From positions 1 to 54,359 of the forward strand of contig QFPJ01000017.1 of assembly GCA_003241685.1 (NCBI GenBank): 54,359 nt of DNA. Direction: 5' to 3'. Source of the stretch: Sphingopyxis macrogoltabida. GTDB lineage: Bacteria > Pseudomonadota > Alphaproteobacteria > Sphingomonadales > Sphingomonadaceae. The number at the start of each line of letters is the position of its first letter. Positions within the stretch are counted from its first letter, which is position 1. The position numbers and the translations under genes are program-made. This document shows positions 1 through 6,493 of the stretch, one piece after another. The notes below the pieces were generated by a model, which was given only the letters and a program-made list of their open reading frames with translations, was not told the origin of the DNA and did not search any database.

Positions 1-30
1 ATGGCTTCGATCTCGAAACTGCGCGGCCTT

Positions 31-51
31 GCGGGTAGCGATGCTACCCGC
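31..51. repeat. 9-bp perfect hairpin near window start
   Basis: The arms gcgggtagc (31-39) and gctacccgc (43-51) are perfect reverse complements with a 3-nt loop. No T-run follows on either strand, so this is not a convincing terminator. No gene end can be assigned to the first 130 bases. It may be a structured leader or the edge of an upstream element outside the window. Confidence 0.4.
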
Positions 52-133
52 TGCACCCGCCCAGCCCCGATATCTTCGCCATTTCGACGCCTCGATCGGT
101 AAATTAATGGGTCCTGACCCTAGCATCGCGGCG

Positions 134-721
134 ATGCGTGTCCTGCTGATTTCGTCGGCGTTTGCCGCCGCTCTCGCCCTGCCGGTGGCCGCGACCGCCG
201 CTCCGGCTTCGCTGCTTCCGACCGCGCCAGAGGTTTCGCGCGCGCCGTCGCCGCTGGCGCCGATCGCCGCCGATTCCCCCTGGATGCCACGCTTCGCGGC
301 CGCTGCGGACGAACTGGCCGCTGCGCTGCGAACGCGCGACGAGGCCGCGTGGGCGCCGTTGCTGGGCGGGCAGTGGCTTTCCGCCGCCGATCGCGCGCGC
401 GTTCGCGACTTGCTGACCGATCGCGACAGTCCCTTCCTGCCCGCGCTCTTTTCGAAAGGCTTCACCCACCGAGCGATTCTCGGCTGGACCGCGCCCGCGA
501 CGCTGAGCGCCGAGGAACGCGCCGCGATCGAGGCCGGACAGCAGGCCGAGGCTCTGGTTTGCTGGTCGGCGGGCGGCGATGGAAAGGGGCCGTGGCCCGC
601 GACGGCAACCGAAGCCGATAACCGGCCGGGGCGGCCTTTCGCCTGTGCGCGCATTGCTTACAGCCTTCGCGGCGAGACACCGACGTGGCGCGCCTTTATC
701 GAACAGGGCGGCGCGGGCTGA
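134..721 (+). CDS. secreted protein of unknown function
   Basis: The product is 195 aa. I chose the ATG at 134 because it opens directly into a signal peptide (MRV, then a hydrophobic Leu/Ala stretch, then an Ala-rich cleavage region ending around ATAAPA). The longer reading from 29 would put 35 non-hydrophobic residues in front of it. A GGGTC-CT-GACCC palindrome at 110-121 sits just upstream. The mature part is Ala/Arg-rich, with Trp and Asp residues scattered and two late Cys, and it matches no family I recognise. It probably acts in the periplasm. It sits 34 nt before the next plus-strand coding region and could be co-transcribed with it. Confidence 0.7.
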   Translation: MRVLLISSAFAAALALPVAATAAPASLLPTAPEVSRAPSPLAPIAADSPWMPRFAAAADELAAALRTRDEAAWAPLLGGQWLSAADRARVRDLLTDRDSPFLPALFSKGFTHRAILGWTAPATLSAEERAAIEAGQQAEALVCWSAGGDGKGPWPATATEADNRPGRPFACARIAYSLRGETPTWRAFIEQGGAG

Positions 722-770
722 TACCGGCGGCGCTTAACGCTTTTCCAACCCGTTTTTGCGACAAGGCGCC

Positions 771-1313
771 ATGTTGGGGCGAATTCTCGGTCTGGCCGCG
801 GTGATCGCGGCAATATCGGTCGGCATGGCGGGAATGGCCAGCCGGACGGTGGGCGAGTTGCGACCCGATCCGATCGCCGACAAGCCCGTTGACGATGGCG
901 GTTGGAGTGCGCGGGGGAGTGACGGGTCGTCGTCGGCAGCGGCTTCGCCCGGCGAAGTTCGGATCGGCCGCGCGGCCGATTCGCATTTCTACGCCGACGC
1001 GGACGTCAACGGCACCGGCCTTCGTATGATGGTCGACAGCGGGGCGTCGGTGGTTGCGTTGACGCGCCGCGATGCCGAAGCGATCGGCATCGATGTCGAC
1101 CGCCTGCCCGTCGCGGGGAGTGCGCGCACCGCCGGCGGCGCGATTCCGGTGCGTCCGGTGACGCTCGCCAGCATCGAGATCGACGGGATCGAGGTGCGCC
1201 ATGTGCAGGCGGCGGTGATCGACGCGGACATGGGCATATCGCTGCTTGGCCAAAGCTATCTTTCGCGTCTCGATGCCGTAAACGTCGAAGGCGACACGAT
1301 GACGCTGCGCTGA
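771..1313 (+). CDS. membrane-anchored retropepsin-like aspartic protease
   Basis: The product is 180 aa. An N-terminal hydrophobic segment (about residues 4-22) suggests a membrane anchor or uncleaved signal. The second half has the single-domain retroviral-type aspartic protease pattern: the catalytic motif VDSGAS followed by a VALTRRDAEAIGI helix, and a late LGQSYL motif where the family usually has LGMSFL. This matches the bacterial clan AA family of about 180-200 aa proteins, which should work as homodimers in the periplasm. Substrates are unknown. The ATG at 771 is preferred over a TTG at 756 because it directly precedes the hydrophobic segment. Confidence 0.8.
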   Translation: MLGRILGLAAVIAAISVGMAGMASRTVGELRPDPIADKPVDDGGWSARGSDGSSSAAASPGEVRIGRAADSHFYADADVNGTGLRMMVDSGASVVALTRRDAEAIGIDVDRLPVAGSARTAGGAIPVRPVTLASIEIDGIEVRHVQAAVIDADMGISLLGQSYLSRLDAVNVEGDTMTLR

Positions 1314-1365
1314 CCGGCGTGCCGCGCCCTTGCCAATTCCCGTGCATTTCCCCACATTATCGAAC

Positions 1366-2028
1366 ATGAACGCGCCCAATCCGCCGCTGAAGGCAGCCAT
1401 CGTCCCTGTCACCGCCTTTCAGCAGAATTGCACCCTGCTGTGGTGCACCGAAACCAACAAGGCGGCGTTCGTCGATCCCGGCGGCGACCTCGACAAGCTG
1501 AAGGACGCGGTGCGGCAGACGGGGGTGGAGGTCGAGAAGATCCTGGTCACCCACGGCCATATGGATCATTGCGGCCAGGCGGGAATTCTGGCGAAGGACC
1601 TGGGCGTGCCGATCGAGGGGCCGCACGAGGACGACCGCTTCTGGATCGAGAAATTCGCCGAGGACGGTGCGCGATTCGGCATGGTCGGCGAAGTGTTCGA
1701 ACCCGACCGCTGGCTGGTCGACGGCGACGGGGTGAGGGTCGGCAATCTGGAAATCGACGTGATCCACTGTCCCGGCCACACGCCGGGGCATGTCGTCTTT
1801 TATCATGGCCCGTCGAAGCTGGCGATCGTCGGCGACGTGCTGTTCCAGGGATCGATCGGACGCACCGATTTCCCGCGCGGCAATCACCAGCAATTGCTCG
1901 ATTCGATCACGCAGAAGCTGTGGCCGCTGGGCGACGACACCGTTTTCCTGCCCGGACACGGCCCGCACAGCAGCTTTGCCCAGGAACGGCGCACCAACCC
2001 CTATGTCAGCGACATGGCGATGGGCTGA
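1366..2028 (+). CDS. MBL-fold metallo-hydrolase (glyoxalase II-like)
   Basis: The product is 220 aa. It carries the metallo-beta-lactamase signature THGHMDHCG (HxHxDH), then a CPGHTPGH motif, a GDVLFQGSIGRTD segment with the bridging Asp, and a final PGHGPHS His. These are the ligands for two metal ions. The overall pattern is that of the YcbL/glyoxalase II-like cytosolic thioester or small-molecule hydrolases. The exact substrate cannot be read from sequence. The ATG at 1366 is chosen because the conserved fold starts about ten residues later. The upstream in-frame TTG at 1330 adds only non-conserved residues. Confidence 0.9.
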   Translation: MNAPNPPLKAAIVPVTAFQQNCTLLWCTETNKAAFVDPGGDLDKLKDAVRQTGVEVEKILVTHGHMDHCGQAGILAKDLGVPIEGPHEDDRFWIEKFAEDGARFGMVGEVFEPDRWLVDGDGVRVGNLEIDVIHCPGHTPGHVVFYHGPSKLAIVGDVLFQGSIGRTDFPRGNHQQLLDSITQKLWPLGDDTVFLPGHGPHSSFAQERRTNPYVSDMAMG

Positions 2029-2043
2029 ACCGCCCGCGCGCGC

Positions 2044-2484
2044 TTATTCGGGCGCGGTGACGGTTTCGCTGATCGTGGTCGATGAAAAGCTGACCGGGGT
2101 CAGGTAGACGGCGGCCAGCGCCACGATGGCAAGGCCAAGCTGGGTCAGCATCGTGATGATCGTGCCGACCATCCGGCCCCACATCATCCCGTCCATGCCC
2201 AGCGCGTGCAGGATGCGCCCGACGAGGTAGAGCGCGCCGGCCGCCCACAGCCACAGCGACGATCCCAGGCCCAGTTCGACGAGCGCGAGCAGGATCAGCA
2301 CGAACGCGGTGTTCTCGACATAATTGCTGTGCGCGCGCATCCGCCGCGTCACCAGCTCGTTGCCCCCGTCGCCGACGAAGATTTTCTCCTTCGTCCGGAC
2401 CCGCCCGACACGGACCGAGAGCCACAGGTTGAGTAGCGCCGCGCCGGCGGCGATGGTCAGGCTGACGGGCAAAATGATCATCAT
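2044..2484 (-). CDS. MAPEG family membrane protein
   Basis: The product is 146 aa with four hydrophobic segments. It has the MAPEG (membrane-associated eicosanoid/glutathione metabolism) layout: an N-terminal helix, then a basic RVRTKEKIFVGDGG loop, an RRMRAHSNYVENTAF motif (the glutathione-binding RxxRAxxNxxE signature), and GRILHALGM. Bacterial members are thought to be glutathione-dependent transferases or peroxidases, though few have a known substrate. The start at 2484 follows a good AGAGGGG ribosome site; longer readings add basic, non-membrane sequence. It is convergent with the preceding hydrolase gene, only 15 nt away. Confidence 0.88.
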   Translation of the reverse strand: MMIILPVSLTIAAGAALLNLWLSVRVGRVRTKEKIFVGDGGNELVTRRMRAHSNYVENTAFVLILLALVELGLGSSLWLWAAGALYLVGRILHALGMDGMMWGRMVGTIITMLTQLGLAIVALAAVYLTPVSFSSTTISETVTAPE

Positions 2485-2799
2485 GCGTTCCCCTCTTGTC
2501 ATGGGCCGGCGGTCCGGCGACGCGCGGAGATGTGGCATTGCCGGAAGGGCAGGGCAAGCGCGGTGCGGCACATGCCGCCTCTCGGGGCTTGCCTTTGCGA
2601 GCGAAAACGCTATAGCCGCGCCCGATCCGGCACCCGACACCATCAGGCGTTGAGGCACCTTCCGGCGGAAGATTGTCCCCGCGATTTGCGACAGGCGATT
2701 TTCGGCATGGCGGGCGGGCCAGTCGTTCCCCCAAGTGGGGGCATGATATGTCCGGGTTCGCCGATTCGGTTAAAACATTTTGAGAATGCAGGAAAAATC
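2485..2799. other. intergenic region upstream of rpmF
   Basis: This 315-bp divergent spacer lies between the MAPEG gene and rpmF. It must hold both promoters, but I see no convincing -35/-10 pair. A small hairpin ccccc-aagt-ggggg lies at 2728-2741, about 60 nt before the rpmF start, and could be part of the leader mRNA. No coding sequence is supported. Confidence 0.5.
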
Positions 2800-2976
2800 A
2801 TGGCCGTCCCCAAGCGAAAAACCTCGCCCTCGAAGCGCGGCATGCGTCGCAGCCACGACAGCCTGAAGGTCGAAGCCTTTCAGGAATGCCCGAATTGCGG
2901 CGAGCTGAAGCGTCCGCACAATCTTTGCAACGCCTGTGGCCACTATAACGGCCGCGAAGTGCTGGCCGGCGCCTAA
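2800..2976 (+). CDS. rpmF: 50S ribosomal protein L32
   Basis: The product is 58 aa and begins MAVPKRKTSPSKRGMRRSHD, the hallmark L32 N-terminus. It has a four-cysteine zinc ribbon, CPNCG at 30-34 and CNACG at 43-47. It is part of the large ribosomal subunit near the peptidyl-transferase exit side. The C+ form (all four Cys present) implies a zinc-binding paralogue. It lies directly upstream of plsX, a very widely conserved arrangement that couples ribosome and membrane lipid synthesis. Confidence 0.98.
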   Translation: MAVPKRKTSPSKRGMRRSHDSLKVEAFQECPNCGELKRPHNLCNACGHYNGREVLAGA

Positions 2977-2998
2977 GACCTAGCCGGAGAGCGTTGGA

Positions 2999-4033
2999 AT
3001 GACCCTGACACCGCGAATCGCAATCGATGCGATGGGCGGTGACGTGGGTGTGCGCGTGATGCTCGCCGGCGCGGCGATGGCGCGTCATCAGCACGACGGC
3101 CTGCGCTTTTTGCTCGTCGGCGACGAGGTGCGGATCAAGGCCGCGCTGGAAAATCACCCCAATCTGCGCGCGGCGTCGGACATCATCCACACCGATGGCG
3201 TCGTCACGGGCGAGGACAAGCCGAGCCAGGCGCTACGCAAGGCGAAAAGCACCTCGATGGGTCTCGCCATCGACGCGGTGAAGCGCGGCGATGCCGGCGG
3301 CGCCGTGTCGGCCGGCAACACCGGCGCGCTGATGGCGATGGCGAAGCTGGCGCTGCGCACGATGCCGGGGATCGACCGGCCGGCGCTGGCGGCGCTGCTG
3401 CCGTCGCTTGGCGACAATGACGTCGTCATGCTCGATCTGGGCGCCAATACCGAATGCGACGCCAACAATCTGGTGCAGTTCGCGGTCATGGGCGCCGCCT
3501 ATGCGCGCACCGCCATGGGGCTCGATCGCCCGCGCGTCGCGCTGCTCAACATCGGCACCGAAGAGTTGAAGGGCACCGACGAGATTCGCGATGCCGCGGC
3601 GCTGCTGCGCGGCGTGGAAGGCCTGCCGATGGAATTCACCGGCTTCATCGAGGGGGACAAGCTGTCGCGCGGCGATGTCGATGTCATCGTCCATGACGGC
3701 TTTTCCGGCAATATCGCGCTCAAGACGATCGAGGGGACGGCGCGTTTCGTCACCGACCTGCTGCGCCGGGCCTTCACCTCGTCGACGCGTTCGAAGATCG
3801 GTTTCCTGATCTCGCGCCCCGCGACCGAACTGCTGCGACATCACCTCGATCCCAACAATCATAACGGCGCGGTGTTCCTGGGCCTCAACGGCGTCGTCCT
3901 GAAAAGCCACGGCAGCGCCGATGCGAAGGGGGTCGCCAACTGCGTCCACCTGTGCGCCGAATTGATCGAGAAAGACATCACGCGCCAGGTGACCGAGGAT
4001 CTTGCCAATTTCCGCGGCGGTGCGGCGGCATGA
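2999..4033 (+). CDS. plsX: phosphate acyltransferase PlsX
   Basis: The product is 344 aa, the usual PlsX length. It converts acyl-ACP and phosphate to acyl-phosphate, the acyl donor for PlsY in phosphatidic acid synthesis, and acts peripherally at the inner membrane. Recognisable motifs are the N-terminal IAIDAMGGD, GAVSAGNTGALMA, MLDLGANTEC, NIGTEELKG and HDGFSGNIALKT. The ATG at 2999 follows a GGAG ribosome site, 22 nt after rpmF. Its stop overlaps the fabH start (ATGA), which implies translational coupling. Confidence 0.97.
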   Translation: MTLTPRIAIDAMGGDVGVRVMLAGAAMARHQHDGLRFLLVGDEVRIKAALENHPNLRAASDIIHTDGVVTGEDKPSQALRKAKSTSMGLAIDAVKRGDAGGAVSAGNTGALMAMAKLALRTMPGIDRPALAALLPSLGDNDVVMLDLGANTECDANNLVQFAVMGAAYARTAMGLDRPRVALLNIGTEELKGTDEIRDAAALLRGVEGLPMEFTGFIEGDKLSRGDVDVIVHDGFSGNIALKTIEGTARFVTDLLRRAFTSSTRSKIGFLISRPATELLRHHLDPNNHNGAVFLGLNGVVLKSHGSADAKGVANCVHLCAELIEKDITRQVTEDLANFRGGAAA

Positions 4034-4995
4034 CCCGCCGCGCGATTCTGGCCGGAACCGGCTCCGCCCTGCCGCGCACGCGCGTGTCGAATGCCGAGCT
4101 GGCGGCCCGCGTCGACACCAGCGACGAATGGATCGTCGAGCGCACGGGCATCCGCTTTCGCCACATCGCCGAACCCGACGAAACGACCGCCACGCTCGGC
4201 GCGGCTGCCGCAAAGGAAGCGCTGGCGGCCGCCGGGCTGGCGCCTGCCGACATCGGCCTGATCATCGTTGCCACGGCCACGCCCGACAATACTTTTCCCG
4301 CCAGCGCGACAAAGGTGCAGGCGCTGATCGGCGCGCCCGATTGCATCGCCTTCGATGTCGCCGCTGTCTGCTCGGGCTTCCTCTATGCCCTGTCGGTCGC
4401 CGATTCGATGCTGCGCACCGGCGCGGCGAACCATGCGCTGGTCATCGGCAGCGAAACCTTCAGCCGCATCCTCGACTGGGAGGACCGCACGACCTGCGTC
4501 CTGTTCGGCGACGGCGCGGGCGCGGTGGTGCTGTCGGCCGAGGATGTTGCGGACGATCGCGGCATTCTGGCGACCCGTTTGCACGCCGAGGGCCAATATT
4601 CGGACATGCTCTATGTCGACGGCGGCCCGTCGACGACCGGCACGGTCGGTCATGTCCGTATGCAGGGACGCGAAGTGTTCCGCCATGCCGTCACCAACCT
4701 GGCTTCGGTCCTGGGCGAAGTGCTGGCCGGCACCGGCCTGTCCACCGACGACATCGACTGGGTCGTGCCGCACCAGGCGAACAAGCGCATCATCGACGCA
4801 ACCGCGAAAAAGCTGGGCCTGGCGCCCGATCGCGTCGTGCTGACGGTTGATCAGCATGCCAATACCTCGGCGGCATCGGTTCCGCTGGCGCTCGACCTGG
4901 CGGTGCGTGACGGGCGCATCAAGCGCGGCGATCTGGTGGTTTTGGAGGCGATGGGCGGCGGCTTCACCTGGGGTGCGGCGGTGCTTCGCGTCTGA
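4030..4995 (+). CDS. fabH: beta-ketoacyl-ACP synthase III
   Basis: The product is 321 aa. It condenses acetyl-CoA (or another primer) with malonyl-ACP to start fatty acid synthesis. The Cys-His-Asn triad is visible: Cys in AAVCSGF (about 112), His in VPHQAN and Asn in HANTSAAS. The N-terminal DTSDEWIVERTGI and C-terminal LEAMGGGFTWGA motifs are also intact. The start overlaps the plsX stop by 4 nt. Sitting beside plsX, it links acyl-chain initiation to phospholipid assembly. Confidence 0.97.
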   Translation: MTRRAILAGTGSALPRTRVSNAELAARVDTSDEWIVERTGIRFRHIAEPDETTATLGAAAAKEALAAAGLAPADIGLIIVATATPDNTFPASATKVQALIGAPDCIAFDVAAVCSGFLYALSVADSMLRTGAANHALVIGSETFSRILDWEDRTTCVLFGDGAGAVVLSAEDVADDRGILATRLHAEGQYSDMLYVDGGPSTTGTVGHVRMQGREVFRHAVTNLASVLGEVLAGTGLSTDDIDWVVPHQANKRIIDATAKKLGLAPDRVVLTVDQHANTSAASVPLALDLAVRDGRIKRGDLVVLEAMGGGFTWGAAVLRV

Positions 4996-5154
4996 CTTTG
5001 CGGCGGCGGCGAGGCTCGTCGCGTCAACTTCTCCGGCCATCCTTTTCAGTTTGGCGGATTAATTTCGATTTGTTACATATCCGTCATGGACTCGCGGCGG
5101 TGGGGGCTGTCGAGAGGCCATTCGTGGTTCGCTTCAGGAGGGGAAGGGAAGACA

Positions 5155-5448
5155 ATGGCAGCAGGGACTCTGACCAGAGCTGACATCGCGGCGCAGATCA
5201 ATCAGGAGATCGGCCTGTCGCGCAACGAATCGGCGCAGATCGTCGAATCGATCCTCGCGCACATGTCCGACGCGCTGGCCGACGGCCAGAATGTGAAGAT
5301 TTCGGGCTTCGGCACCTTCGTCCTGCGTGACAAGGCCGAACGGATCGGGCGCAATCCGAAAACCGGCATCGAGGTGCCGATCCTGCCGCGAAGGGTGATG
5401 ACCTTTCGCGCCAGCCAGTCGATGCGCGCGCGCGTCGCGGGCAAATAA
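5155..5448 (+). CDS. ihfA: integration host factor subunit alpha
   Basis: The product is 97 aa of the HU/IHF DNA-bending family. It has LTRADIAAQINQEIGLSRNE at the N-terminus, the dimer core VKISGFGTFVLRDKAER, and the beta-arm IGRNPKTG with the intercalating Pro. The extended N- and C-terminal residues and the plsX-fabH-ihfA-merR order point to IHF alpha rather than HU. It is expected to pair with an IhfB encoded elsewhere. The ATG at 5155 follows an aggagggg ribosome site; an earlier ATG at 5086 would add 23 unrelated residues. The 160-nt gap after fabH can hold its own promoter. Confidence 0.94.
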   Translation: MAAGTLTRADIAAQINQEIGLSRNESAQIVESILAHMSDALADGQNVKISGFGTFVLRDKAERIGRNPKTGIEVPILPRRVMTFRASQSMRARVAGK

Positions 5449-5462
5449 TCCGGGTTCGGCCC

Positions 5463-5867
5463 ATGGCGAATTCCGACGACCGGGCGAACGACGGCGCAGG
5501 CGACGGCAAGGCGGCAGGGGCGATGCTGGCGATTGGCGAGCTTGCCGAGCGGATCGGCGTGCCGACGCATGTCCTGCGCTATTGGGAAACGCGCTTTCCC
5601 CAGTTGAAGCCGCTACAGCGTTCGGGCCGCCGCCGCTATTATCGCGCGGAGGATGTCGCGCTGGCCGAACGCATCCACGACCTGCTCCATGTGCAGGGTT
5701 TTACCGTCGAGGGTGCGCGCAAGGCACTGTCCGGCCCGAAGGATTTCGAACCGAAGTCGCTGGCGCCGGCCGGTGACGGGCCCACGGCACCCGCGGCGCT
5801 CGGGCAATCGATTCCGGTTGAAGCCCTGATCGCGCTGCGCCAGCGGCTAGTTGCCGCGCTGGCCTGA
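5463..5867 (+). CDS. MerR family transcriptional regulator
   Basis: The product is 134 aa. After about 20 disordered residues it has a MerR winged-helix DNA-binding domain: IGELAERIGVPTHVLRYWE, then RRYYRAEDV and a helix GFTVEGARKAL. The first 24 residues lack structure and the C-terminus is a short Ala/Pro tail with one helix. There are no metal-binding cysteines and no obvious ligand domain. Members with this shape sit directly after ihfA in many alphaproteobacteria; the target is not known. It is 14 nt from ihfA and probably co-transcribed. Confidence 0.92.
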   Translation: MANSDDRANDGAGDGKAAGAMLAIGELAERIGVPTHVLRYWETRFPQLKPLQRSGRRRYYRAEDVALAERIHDLLHVQGFTVEGARKALSGPKDFEPKSLAPAGDGPTAPAALGQSIPVEALIALRQRLVAALA

Positions 5868-5886
5868 ACCCGCCGGCACACCGCCG

Positions 5887-6438
5887 TCAGTCGTCGTCCA
5901 TCGCGGGCGACAGGGCGGGGTCGAGGTCGCGGGGGCGGATGAAGGCGGCGAAACGCGCCATATTGACGTCGAGGTCGCCCCAGTCGGCAATATCGAGTTC
6001 AAGCCGCGCGAGCGCCGATGTCGGCAGCTTTTCCTCGACCTTTTCGCGCATGTCGTCGCCCGCCGTTTCGGGCACGAGCATCAGGATCAGATCCTCCAGC
6101 CCCGGATTGTGCCCGGCGATCAGCAGATGGGCGGCATCGCCGCCGGTATCGCGCAGCACGTCGATCAACGTGGCGGCCGACGCAAGGTAGATGCGGCGAT
6201 CCCAGACCGGTTCGATCGTATCGAGGCCCGCCGCCGGTTGAAAGATGTCCAGCGTTTCGGTCACGCGCACCGCGGGCGATGCGACGATGCGGTCGACGGG
6301 CATATCGTGCCGCTTCGCATATTGGCCGATCAGTTCGGCGCCGCGGCGGCCGCGGGCGTTGATCGGCCGGTCGAAATCGCGCTCGACCTGCACGTCCCAG
6401 CCCGATTTCGCGTGCCGCAGGATGGTCAAACTCTTCAA
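5887..6438 (-). CDS. SixA-type histidine phosphatase
   Basis: The product is 183 aa of the histidine phosphatase superfamily. The RHG-like motif is LRHAKSGW near the N-terminus, followed by DRPINARGRRGAELIG, an ASPAVRVTETL segment and a late AGHNPGLEDL carrying the second catalytic His. These match SixA, which dephosphorylates phosphohistidine in phosphorelay or PTS proteins. I place the start at a TTG (6438), five bases after a GGGGAG ribosome site, because the fold begins three residues later. Upstream in-frame codons would run into the end of the helicase gene. It lies 55 nt downstream of that gene on the same strand. Confidence 0.88.
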   Translation of the reverse strand: MKSLTILRHAKSGWDVQVERDFDRPINARGRRGAELIGQYAKRHDMPVDRIVASPAVRVTETLDIFQPAAGLDTIEPVWDRRIYLASAATLIDVLRDTGGDAAHLLIAGHNPGLEDLILMLVPETAGDDMREKVEEKLPTSALARLELDIADWGDLDVNMARFAAFIRPRDLDPALSPAMDDD

Positions 6439-6493
6439 TGTCGCTCCCCGACTTGCCTTCGATCCCCTCAGTGGAACGCTCTGTGCCGGAAAC

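Noticed and set aside
29..133. N-terminal extension of the first secreted protein
   Set aside because: The residues before the ATG at 134 include no hydrophobic segment, while the internal start yields a normal signal peptide.
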